DNA from: Humulus lupulus
Taxonomy: Eukaryota > Streptophyta > Magnoliopsida > Rosales > Cannabaceae
Assembly: GCF_963169125.1 (NCBI RefSeq)
Contig: NC_084799.1
Location: forward strand, 68,068,143 to 68,132,142
Direction of reading: 5' to 3'
DNA: 64,000 nt
Part shown: in pieces, positions 20,771 through 30,702 of the stretch
How positions within the stretch are numbered: position 1 is the stretch's first letter
Layout of the letters: every line of letters begins with the position of its first letter
The notes under the pieces: generated by a model
The model's database searches: none
What the model was told of the DNA's origin: nothing
The model's input: the letters and a program-made list of their open reading frames with translations, nothing else
Program-made: the position numbers and the translations under genes

Positions 20771-22282
20771 TGATAACTCTATGATATAGAGTTATTTATT
20801 TGACTTTTACACTTAATTATGCATAAAAAGAGTGATGATTTTGGTGTTTGTTTGTCAATTTTAAGTTGTTATCTATCTATATAATTAGTTGATCTAATAT
20901 TGGAGTCTTACAATATTTTGGGTTTAAATTGGAATTAAATAACTAATCTTGTTCTAGTTTTCTGTGTAAAAAGGGAATCAAGCGATCCATGGAAGGATTG
21001 AAGAAGAAAAATTGGAAGCTTGGTTTGGAAGCAAAAGCTGAAACTTTCCAGATTGCTAAAATTCATGCTGCAGCATGCTGGAGCTCACTTGCTGACGTGG
21101 AAATTAAAGGCAGCTGTGTCATTTCTTTTTAATTCGTGGCCAGGTGGCATGGGTCCATAACTGGTGCCAGCTGGAGCTATTTTTGGGCAGAAAAGTGGTC
21201 CAATTTAGTGGGCCTAAGTGGAGGAAAATAAGATGGGCTTTCTAATTGGAGGATGATATTTTTGTACCCTAATTTGGAAAAAGAAGAGAACGAGCCGTAT
21301 CACCTTAGGGGCAGCCATTGAAGGACTATAACCAGAAGAAAAAGTACAGAAAAACAGAGAGAAAAATATAGAGAAGTACAATTGTTGAAGGGGAACGAGA
21401 AGGACAAGGAGGATTCACACACCAACTATATCGGATTTGTCCCATTTACTCTTCTTCTTTAATTTTTGTAGTTCCTAATTTAGAATAGCTATTTTAGAAC
21501 TCATGGATATCAATTTTCCATTTCAGATTTTGGATACTAATTTAGCTATGAGCTAAGCTTTTTGAGACTTGAATGGTTAAAGAACCCTATGTCATAGTTA
21601 TTAAAGTTTAAATGCATATTTACGTAAATTCGCCATTGTTCATTCAAGTGTTGTTCATGATTATTGTTTGTTGTTGTTTGGCCAACAATGGCAGATTATT
21701 AAGCTATATTTAATTCTGGAAAGGTTGAATGTAGTAGTTTGTACTTGAATGATGCAAGAGCATAACCATTGTTAGGTTGTTCTTAGTGAGTAGAATAGGA
21801 ATATTTTACTTGCCCTGCATAACTTTTGAGAATTGGTGCTGTTATTTGTGTTCTTAAGTCTGATTTAATATAGGAATATATTTAATTGGATGGTAGAACT
21901 ATATTCACGAGTTTTGGAAAAATCTGGTGAGCACATTGGGAATTCTAGTTAACTCTGGTGCGATTTGCTAAATTTAATGCTATAGCATTCTGGGTAGTTT
22001 TTGACATAGGGGGATTTAGCTATTCAAGTCCAATTTTTCCATTGATAATTCTTCTTGCTGTTATTTCTCTAGAACTTGTGGTTAATTTTAAGCATATTTT
22101 AATTTCTTTCATTTTATTTTAGTTTCAACAACCACTCAATTCAGTTTCTTAAATTTCTAAATTGTAATTAGCTGGTTTTACATTGTACTTTAATTTATAA
22201 TCCCTGTGGAGACGATACTCGACTTATTACTATATTACTTGTTGATGATTGCGTGCACTTGCGTAGATTAATTTTCACAACA
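20771..22282 (+). repeat. A1 3' LTR, complete, 1.51 kb
   Basis: Starts TGATAACTCTATGATATAGA right after the PPT and ends TTCACAACA. The first bases contain the palindrome ACTCTATGATATAGAGT. It abuts chromovirus integrase coding sequence at 22283. Confidence 0.92.
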
Positions 22283-22893
22283 CTTGTCTATCTTATCAGA
22301 TGAGGACACTGTTTTTACTTCCAAGTCTTGGGGAAGGCTGCAGAAGGCGATGATTATACAGTTGGAGTTTAGTACAGTTTATTATCCTCAGACTAATGGT
22401 AAATCAGAGAGGGAGTTATCCAGTTATTTGGAGAGGCATCTTATGAGATGCTATATGGTAGAGAATGTATATCACCCATTCATTGGAATGAGATGGGTGA
22501 GATGTTATTTGGATTCTGAGGTAGTTCAGAGAACCATTGAGGTTATTGAAAGGTTAGAGCTTGGATGCTCACTTCTTAGAGTAAATGGAAAAGATATGAT
22601 AATTTGAAATGCAGGAACATGGAGTTCCAGGTGGAAGATTGCATCTTCCTTAGAATGTCACCATGGAAAGAGGTAAGGAAATAATGGTAAGTTGAGCTCT
22701 AGATTAGTAAGACCATTAGAAATCTTGGATAGGATCAGTCAGGTTGCCTTTGGATTGGCCTTAGCTTTGGCACGGTTAGTAGTATACAATGTATTTCATA
22801 TTATTCATGGCAAGGAACATGTGTAGATGAGACTCATGTGTTGAGTTGTTCAGATAAATTTCGAGGACAAAATTTCTGTAAGGAGGGGATAGT
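22283..22893 (+). pseudogene. Chromovirus (Tekay/Del-like) integrase end and polypurine tract
   Basis: The frame encodes the distal integrase core: LSDEDTVFTSKSWGRLQKAM (second catalytic Asp in LSDEDT) and YYPQTNGKSERELSSYL (catalytic Glu in KSERE). The remainder is frameshifted but recognisable: ISPIHW, then MEFQVEDCIFLRMSPWKEVR, FRLAL-like and VYNVFHI pieces, up to TTTCGAGGACAAAATTTCTG and the PPT AAGGAGGGGATAGT at 22880-22893. This is the standard 3' end of Tekay/Del chromoviruses. All sequence upstream was separated by the A1 insertion and the deletion. Confidence 0.85.
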
Positions 22894-24444
22894 TGTAACG
22901 ACCCAAATTTCCTAATAAGGCTTCAGGCCTTGATTAGGGGGCTAGGATGGCAAATCTTCGAATTATATGATTATATGATTATGTGATATTTATGTGTATC
23001 ATTACGTGAATATGTGAGTTATATTATAATATGACTGGATATGCATGTTTAGGTGTATTAAATATGCATGGGGGCCCATTTCTGTTTAATTGGGCAATTT
23101 TCATATTTTGGCCATTTTGGGTATATTTGGCATATATGTGGTATGTGTGTGGTACTTCATTATTATTTGGTTATGCTAGGGTTACTCAGCACAAGACGAT
23201 CCTAGGAGGCAAGCTAGTAAGAAAGTCACAACGGGATTTATACTTGACTCGGAGTGAGTCAAGGGGTATTTAGAACATTACCGGGATATTGGGTAATGTA
23301 AATAAATATTTGATGATAAATTGGGAGTTAGTGAGATCAGGGGAAATTCTGGGAATTTTGACTATTTTATCCCGAGGGCGTTTTCGGGACCCTGAGCATT
23401 AGGATTTGCTTGAGGTTACTTAATCTTGAAGTAACCTATTAAAATTATAAAAGAACGTTCAAAACGTTCTCTCTTCCTCCCGTTCCCTTTTCGACACCCG
23501 ATCACACTTTCGAAGGAAACTTGAGTTTTAGGACTCGGATTCAAGCAAGGATTGAGGCATAGCAATTCTAGGGAAGATTAGAAGCTTATTAGTTGGAGGA
23601 TTTAGCAAGAAACGACATAATCAGAGTTAATTTAAGCTTTGAATTCCTAAGTTTATTCTCTGTTCTTGGTGTTCTTGAGTTTTACAAACTCAAGACTTAG
23701 ATTATGAGTTCCTATGGGGATTTTGGGTATTTTTTTTATGTTTTAATATTACTAAACTATTCGGTGAACTGTTTGGGGGATTAAAATGTTATTTTGAGGG
23801 ACTCGGGACCTGTTGGGGTCGGATTTGGAGCTTTGAAGCTCGAAGAATGCGAAGTTAGAAACCCAGAATTCTGGTTTGAGCGTTGTAGCGTTAGTTTGGT
23901 AGCACTACAACACTAGGTTGTCTATTTAGGGGTTGAAGTGTTGACTATAATAGGTAGTGCTGTAGCGCTACACAGTCTTCAGATCTTGGTTTTTTGGTAC
24001 TTTTTGGGGTTTTAACCCTAGGGCTCGGGGGATGATTTCACCACCCTGTTTGGTGGGATTGGAGGTTCTGAGAGCGCGGGTTTGGCCTCGGGATTGCGTT
24101 TTGGAACTTGAACTCATTGAAACAACATTTATGGTTGTGACTAGGTTATCGCTAGGGGCTTGGAAATAGGATCGTGCTTGTGGATCATTTATTGGTAACC
24201 TGTGCTTGGACCAAAGGAAAGAAAACGACACCCAGTATGTGATGCATGAGATGCATATGATACATGTGGTTATGGCATGGCATGAATTTTGAATACGGAA
24301 TTGATCAGAGCTTGAGTCTCTGTAATTGTGCATGATTATGATTATGATTGTGGTTATCGATTAAGCATGCTGGATGCCTTATATCTGGATGTTTGAAGAT
24401 GCATGGTTATAATTATACTGGTAATTGTTGATGAGGCATGTTGA

Positions 24445-24900
24445 GTGCTCTATTTATGGACATTGATTGCATAGTAAATGCATAGCAACTTTGCATATTT
24501 GTGTATGGTACTGACTTATTAGTCAGCAACGAAAATGGTGTCAGTATTGATTGTGAAGTTGTGACTTATTAGTCAAGTTCGGCATTGGTACTGGGCACTG
24601 TTGGTATGGTATTGGCTTATGAGTCAAGAACAGTATTAGCGTGTTTAACACAAGCCGAAAAGATTAGATCTAGTGCTCTATATATGGACATTGATTGCAT
24701 AGTAAATGCATAGAAACTTTGCTTATCTATGTATGGTACTGACTTATTAGTCAGCAACGACAATGGTGTCAGTATTGATTGTGAAGTTGTGACTTATTAG
24801 TCAAGTTCGGTAGTGATACTGGGCACTGTTAGTATGGTATTGGCTTATGAGTCAAGAATGGTATTAGCGTGTTTGACACAAGTCGAAAAGATTAGATCTA
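24445..24900 (+). repeat. 228-bp direct tandem duplication in LTR T1
   Basis: The unit beginning GTGCTCTATTTATGGACATT at 24445 is repeated from 24673, so the period is 228 bp. Each unit contains the hairpin motifs ACTGACTTATTAGTCAG and GTGACTTATTAGTCAAG. LTR T2 has a single unit at 36750-36980. Confidence 0.85.
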
Positions 24901-25060
24901 ATCGACATAAGCATTATCAACATAAGCATGATATGCTTGACCGACCTGAAGTTTTGATGAAAACAAAAGCGCTTGTCTAGTTTGAAGGCTAGTTACATAG
25001 AGCCAGGGCTATAAGCTCAGGTGACTGATACGTCACATGGTTAGGAGGGCATGGGACCTC

Positions 25061-25385
25061 AGAGATAGACTTATCAGTCATCTACTCAGAGATAGACTTA
25101 TCAGTCATCTATACGGAGATAGACTTATAAGTCATCTAAACAGAGATAGACTTATCAGTCATCTATACAGAGATGGACTTATCCGTCATCTACATAGAGA
25201 TAGACTTATCAGTCATCTAAACAGAGATAGACTTATCAGTCATCTAGACAGGGATAGACTTATTAGTCATCTATACAGAGTATGACTTATTAGTCTTCTA
25301 TTCAGAGAGAGACTTATTAGTTGTCTACCCCAGAGAGACTTATTAGCCATCTACCTCAAAGCGAGAGACTTATTAGTCATCTACT
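25061..25385 (+). repeat. 27-bp palindromic tandem array, about 12 units
   Basis: The unit AGAGATAGACTTATCAGTCA plus TCTACTC is repeated, the first eight in strict 27-bp phase. Its core is an inverted pair GACT/AGTC. LTR T2 has only about four and a half units (37136-37257). An ORF across the array (RDRLISHLY repeated) is a by-product of the 9-codon period. Confidence 0.9.
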
Positions 25386-25910
25386 CAGAGCACAGAACTC
25401 CACAAACATTTATTTGTACCTGCTTGCATGCATGAGTAGAATTATTACTGCTATACATGCTTATTATGATTCAGTGACATGTTATTACCTGTTCATGAGC
25501 ATATTGAGTTTTCTTGCTGAACTTCGGCTCACGGGTGCTATGTGGTGTAGGTAAAGGCAAAAGAAAGTTGGACCATCCTTGAGTCGGAGAGCTTCGATGA
25601 CGATGTGTACATATGCGGCTGCTCGATCGCCACGATTGAGGGTTTAAAGAGGAATTAGAGATAAAACCTATTTTTCGCTTAGGTTGGCTGGTTGTAAATA
25701 TTTTATTGTAATTAACCTTTAAAATATATTTTTGGGATCCCAATGTATACAGTAAACGTTTTAGTGAAACGTTGTATCTTTGACCAAAATTTTTAACCCT
25801 AAACCATTAATCATACTTAGTTACACGATTATGGCCAAATGGCTCGGTTAGCGAGTTTATCACTGTTTAAAATGCACAACGTAACGGACCCTGGGTAGTA
25901 GGGCGTTATA

Positions 25911-28349
25911 TAAACCTAGCCACAACACATTCATTGTTGGGTTTTATGCCCTTAATAAAACCATATTTCTTATGCAACACGTTATTATTATCAATAAAAG
26001 AAGTAGAAATCATTTTTTTTATTCAATCGCATTGTCCACTTGTTTTATTATATGTTTATTCAATTAATACAAACATTCATAAAATCTCGAAAATATGGAT
26101 ATTTACAATTATAGTGACTAGGTCACAGTGGATTATAGTTGTAATTATATGTTCAAAAGAACGAGTCCTACGATTAGATCAGTGCATTGGATTTTCACTG
26201 ATTAGGAAATCTACAATATGATCTACTTACACATTCAGAGTGTGATGTCTTGTCCAAGGCATTGACCAAGTAGCTAAGATCGGATGTATTTGGTTACATC
26301 GGACTAGGACCGATATTGATTATTGATAAATAAATTCATGACAACTTATTGGAGCTTGATTTCATGGATCCATGGTCCCCACATCACCTTTGATTAAATC
26401 ATCTAGAATGTCTCAAATAATTGATTTAATTATCAATTAGGATTTTTAAAGTTGACTAGGTCAATTATGGAAAATTAACAGAGATGTGAGATTTAGAGAA
26501 TAAAAGAGAATCTTTGGGTAAATTCATTAATATTGATAAATCGGTGTCAATATAAATAAATAATATTAAATCAAGTTTCAAATTATAATTAGTTAATATG
26601 AATAAGGATTTAATTAATTAATTAAAAAAATATTTTGAATTTAGGCCTAATTGGGATTTAAATTCAAATAAAAGAGATTGTGCCCAAGTCTATTTGTGGG
26701 AGCCCAAAGCTTTTATCTTTTTGTTTATTATTTTAATCAATTTAAATTTAAATAAAGGTCATTAAGTTGTCTATATAAGGAATATGATATCTAGGGTTTT
26801 CATAAGTTAGTCTTAGTTGATTCATTGGGTAAGTGAAAACCTAGACTACCAATCCTTTCTTAGCAACTATCTCTTCTTCTCTTCTAGATCTCTATCTCAT
26901 GTGTTGAGAACCAACCCACACTAGTTCTAGGTTGATCAAAGGCTTGGTGAGGAAGACTATGTTGCTGATCTAGTTCAATCTCTTGATAATACTTTGCTAC
27001 AGAAAGGAATCAAGGGTTAGAGAAATTGAAGGAAGGAGTTGTTCCAGTTCCGCTGTGTATTCGTAAGTTTCTACATCTTTGTGTTTATGTTAATTTACAA
27101 TTCTGATGTTCATATGTATTTCATGTTATTCTATGTTTCTATTATGTGTTTGGAAAAATAATAGGAAGGATGCATCTAGATTTAAATTCCAAGCTCCTAC
27201 ATTCATAATAACCACCCATCAAGTCCTAAACCAAATAAGAACTTCAGAATATTAATCTAGCCTCTGGGACCTCGAATTCTACTAAACCAGGTAGTAGAAT
27301 CCTTCCCGAGCCTTAACGTTTGGGTTCCCGAGCTTAAAATCCTCAAATAGCCAATATTTCACATTTGAGAAGTGACCCAACCCTTAAGGGTCACGATGCG
27401 CTCAAGTCAGAAGGAAAAGCCTTCTCTGTTGAAGGACACGGGCCGTGGTGCGCTATACCCTGTGTTGCGATGCCTGGGAAAATTTTCGAGGCCCCCTGGC
27501 CTAAATGTTCAAACAGGTCGCGGCGCCTAATGAACAGGGCCGTGATCGAGCCCCTAAACCCAGAATTCCACATGCATTTTATGAGCTAACCTCCCTGAAA
27601 TTCAATCTAAACATACCCTAGAGCCAGAGTTAAGTCCCTCAATCACTCTATTACACTTTAGGCAGTGCTAGCACTTTAAAAAGCTAGCTAAATCACCCCA
27701 ATTCAGAGCAAATTTAACTTAAGTCTAGAACTTAGCTAAGCTTCATTCTCAACAGAATTTACCAAAAAAACATGAAAGTAACCTTGTCTCAGTGAAGATT
27801 CCGAGCTTAGACTAACTTTCCAACACCCTTAGCTTGTCTCCCCCAAGTTCCTAGCTTTAAATTCAGAGTTTCACCACCCCAATTTTCAAAAATTGGCTAA
27901 GTCCCCAAGAGAAGGAGAGAGAACCGAGAGAGAGAGAGAGAGAGAGCAAGAGTTGAGACTTTTTTGGTGTTTCTTTCTTCTGTTTCCTTCTAACTAGGTT
28001 CTAGAATTTGAGATAAGTCTAAGTTTATCCCCTAGCTAATAGTCCAAAATACCCCCAAGTCTAATCTAACCCTTTTGCTCCATCAAGGGAAATCCCGTCA
28101 TTTGCCACTTCCTGCTAAATCCTCTAGTGTTCCTATAATTTCCCATTTAATCCTCGACACACTTAAACAACATTAAATCTCTAGCCGTTACCCAGTAATT
28201 ATTGAACACATATTATATCCTCAAAATACCCCTAGGCTCCTCTTGAGTTGGGTATTCGACCTCGTTGTGACTATTTAGCTATTCCGCTCCCTAGGACCGT
28301 CTCGGATCGTACATCACCAATATATCACCACACTCTTGTGGCATCAATC

Positions 28350-28406
<57 letters not shown>

Positions 28407-28614
28407 GTATCACATTTATGCCCTCAGCGGGCTAAAATTACAAATATGCCCCTATTAACTGAATTGGGCCCATTTGCATATTTAATTCACCTAACACATG
28501 CATTTCTAATTACTTAATCGTTAAATTCACATATTAGCATAATTAAATCAATTATTACCCTCCTAGCACGCTAATCAAGGCCCTAAGCCCTATTAGAAAA
28601 TTTGGGATGCTACA
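25911..28614 (-). repeat. Chromovirus-type LTR in minus orientation, partial, split by a solo LTR
   Basis: The minus strand starts TGTAGCATCCCAAATTTTCT at 28614 and shows the family's landmarks, such as GGTTTAGTAGAATTCGAGGT. The part beyond the intron-like region is missing at 25910. A copia solo LTR (25935-27201) interrupts it. It contains an AC microsatellite (28351-28396) and a GA repeat (27927-27948). The right flank is copia coding sequence and not a PPT, so this is a 5' or solo LTR. Confidence 0.8.
25935..27201 (+). mobile_element. Copia solo LTR, 1267 bp, TSD TTCAT
   Basis: Starts TGTTGGGTTTTATGCCCTTA and ends CCAAGCTCCTACA. TTCAT flanks it on both sides (25930-25934 and 27202-27206). 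The GTTCCGCTGTGTATTCGTAAG piece near its end marks a copia LTR. A TATA-like TCTATATAAGG lies near 26769. No internal domain remains, so unequal recombination between its two LTRs removed it. Confidence 0.92.
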
Positions 28615-29145
28615 CAAGCTCCTGCTTCTTATCCACCTACTACAGCAATTGATGATACTGATTTCAGCCTGACTACTTCAGCACAAGCCTCTGAGTTACA
28701 CGGTCATCATTCAGCTACTTCTGACCATTTTCAAACCATTAATCACAGTGATGTTACTAACTCTATTCTTTTAGATCATGTACAACCTAATGTTGAAGCC
28801 CCTTATGTTCCATTTTGTGGTTGAAACTCCTAATATTCCATCTGCGGTTGAGTTGGACCTAACTCCTATCTCTTCTTCATCTGCAGTTGCCTTTGACATA
28901 GCTCCTGAGCTGACTCTTCCTTCTCATTATCGACCAGAAGCTACTTCAACACATGGAATGCAGACTCAGATTCATTCTGGAGTAGCAAAACCAAAGGTTC
29001 ATCTGGTCACTAAGCATCCATTCCTTGTTGACAGTGGTCATTCTGAGCCTACTTCAGTTCAAAAAGTTCTTGCTGATGCAAGTTGGAAAGCAACCATGAA
29101 GCTTGAATATGATGCAATCATGAGTAATCACACTTGGGATCTTTT
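28615..29145 (+). pseudogene. Copia pol fragment (integrase-RT linker)
   Basis: Encodes the variable Ser/Pro/Thr-rich linker between integrase and RT, then HGMQTQIHSGVAKPK and EPTSVQKVLADASWKATMKL / EYDAIMSNHTWDL, which is the start of the copia RT domain. A frame change occurs near 28810. The minus LTR cuts it on the left, and homology ends near 29145 after TWDL. No RT catalytic region remains. Confidence 0.8.
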
Positions 29146-29594
29146 TACTTGTAGAGGATGTTTCCTACAATTGATTAAACGAGTACAAGCAACCTGTTAA
29201 GAACAAAGAAGGAGGCGATAGTTCAATTAGGAGCACAGGTGGGGTGTTAGCCAAAGTGACTTCAACGCTCAAGTTAGTCAGATTTTCGTTAAAGATAACC
29301 AGAAAAGTAAAATAATAATGTTAGTAATAGTGAATAAGTAAGTAGAATGATGATCAGGGTGACGGCGAAGCTTGACAGTTCGATCAGGTCAGCCTGACTT
29401 GTTTGTGGTTAGGAGATGACAGAGCTCGAAAGTCTGGTCAGGTCGATCTGACTGGTTTGACTCACTTGATTGGATTGGCTTGAGGGAATCTTGCTAGTCA
29501 AAAAGAGTATTCAGAGTAATGGTTATTAGATGATTTGCTATATCCCCTTAGGGTTTTCCTTATAGTCGTTTTCCTTATTGTTGCCTCCTCCGCC
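29146..29594. other. Unassigned non-coding stretch left of Cassandra
   Basis: No gene. It contains short inverted repeats such as GGTCAGCCTGACTTG (29387) and GGTCGATCTGACTGG (29441), also found right of Cassandra (GGCAGGCTAGTCTGACTGGC, about 30635), so 29146-29594 and 30426-30702 belonged together before Cassandra inserted. Confidence 0.6.
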
Positions 29595-29599
29595 TTCCT

Positions 29600-30420
29600 T
29601 GTAACGCCCCACGTCACTATGGCTGCTTTCCAAAATGACGACTGGCCTTACAAACCAACACAAGTCTTTCCAGCGTGCTTTGTCCTCACTCGCATGCTTC
29701 CTGGGAAAAATTCCCAGGAGGTCACCCATCTTGAGATTACTCCTGGTCAAGCACGCTTAACTTTGGAGTTCTCAAGTGATGGGATACCAAAAAGAAGATG
29801 CATCTTGTTGATATAGGTAGTACCCATCAATCCATTTAAGCCCTCTTCAACTGTGTAGTCCCATACCTACACAGTCTTAGAATCATCACACTTGACCTTC
29901 CCCAAGCAGTGTGGGATTGCACAAATTTTTATCCGGTCTTTCCCCCTGCAGATCACAGGATTCTGACTGTCACATTCACCCTCCCTTAGGGGTCCGACGT
30001 CCCTGTCAGCCACACTTCCAGCTGGGTCAAGGCTCTGATACCATTTGTAACGCCCCACATCACTATGGTTGCTTTCTGGAATGACGACTGGCCCTACAAA
30101 CCAACACGAGTCTTTCCAGTGTGCTTTGTCCTCACTCGCAGGCTTCCTGGGAAAACTTCCCAGGAGGTCACCAATCTTGAGATTACTCCAGGTCAAGCAC
30201 GCTTAACTTTGGAGTTCTCAAGTGATGGGCTACCGAAAAGAAGATGCATCTTGTTGATATAGGTAGTACCCATCAATCCATTTAAGCCCTCTTCAATTGT
30301 GTAGTCCCACACCTACACAGTCTTAGAATCATCACACTTGACCTTCCCCAGGCGGTGTGGGATTGCACAACTTTTTACCCGGTCTTTCCCTCTGCAGATC
30401 ACGGGATTCTGACTGTCACA
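29600..30420 (-). mobile_element. Cassandra TRIM element, complete, TSD TTCCT
   Basis: Two 375-bp LTRs (29600-29974 and 30046-30420) flank a 71-bp interior with a PBS for initiator tRNA-Met (TGGTATCAGAGCC on the minus strand, 30031-30043) and a purine-rich PPT (CTAAGGGAGGGTGAA, about 29975-29989). The LTRs carry 5S rRNA-like sequence on the minus strand (GTTAAGCGTGCTTG and GATGGGTGACCTCCTGGG in the left copy, about 29714-29761), the hallmark of Cassandra. TTCCT flanks both ends (29595-29599, 30421-30425). The LTRs differ at roughly 20 positions by eye (about 94 percent identity), so the insertion is not recent. No protein is encoded; it depends on other elements. Confidence 0.93.
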
Positions 30421-30425
30421 TTCCT

Positions 30426-30702
30426 CATCCTTCTTAATCATTCCAAGTTGTTACTTTCCAAAATTCATGGAAAAGGTTGCGTGTATCTTGACTGTTTCAA
30501 GGTTAGTGGTTGATTGATTGTATCCATATTCGGGTCCAGGTATGGATTGGTCATTCAGGTTGTTTTTTTAGTATATGTGAGTTTGTTTATGTTGGGTTGG
30601 GTCGTACTAGCTAGTTTGGCTAGCTTATTGGGCCAGGCAGGCTAGTCTGACTGGCTTGTTGGACTTTTTTATCACGTAGAAATTTTTTTTCCACTACAGT
30701 TT
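30426..30702. other. Unassigned stretch right of Cassandra
   Basis: Continuation of the host sequence interrupted by Cassandra. No gene. Short inverted repeats (CTAGCTAGTTTGGCTAGC at 30607) occur. Confidence 0.5.

Larger units (their letters stand above)
18786..22282 (+). mobile_element. Coding-free Athila-like LTR element (A1)
   Basis: Two direct LTRs (18786-20086, truncated at its start, and 20771-22282) flank a 684-bp interior without an ORF. A tRNA-Asp-type PBS (TGGCGCCGTTGCCGGGGATC from 20093) and a PPT (AAGTTTGGGGGTG, 20758-20770) are present. The LTRs differ at about ten positions over 1.3 kb by eye, almost all transitions, which makes this one of the younger insertions in the window. 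The 3' end lies in chromovirus integrase; the 5' flank was lost in the 18766 deletion. Assignment to the Athila group rests on the PBS/PPT type only. Confidence 0.85.
22894..25910 (+). repeat. Chromovirus 3' LTR, 3.0 kb (T1)
   Basis: Starts TGTAACGACCCAAATTTCC after the PPT and ends GGGCGTTATA (family ending GGGCGTTACA). It is longer than its relatives T2-T4 (2.2-2.5 kb) because of a 228-bp tandem duplication (24445-24900) and a long 27-bp array (25061-25385). A TATA-like AATTATAAAAGAA lies near 23446. The sister LTRs in this window share the conserved CTTGCTGAACTTCGGCTCAC-type motif (25512) and TGGTGTAGGTAAAGG (25544). Confidence 0.9.

Noticed and set aside
25037..25285. Small repetitive protein RDRLISHLY
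   Set aside because: The 27-bp repeat is a multiple of three, so the open frame follows from the array. It lies within an LTR.
25061..25385. CRISPR-like array
   Set aside because: Units are contiguous tandem repeats without unique spacers, in a plant retrotransposon LTR.
29538..30262. ORFs in the Cassandra LTRs
   Set aside because: Two near-identical frames in LTRs of a TRIM known to be non-coding; one strand is 5S rRNA-like.
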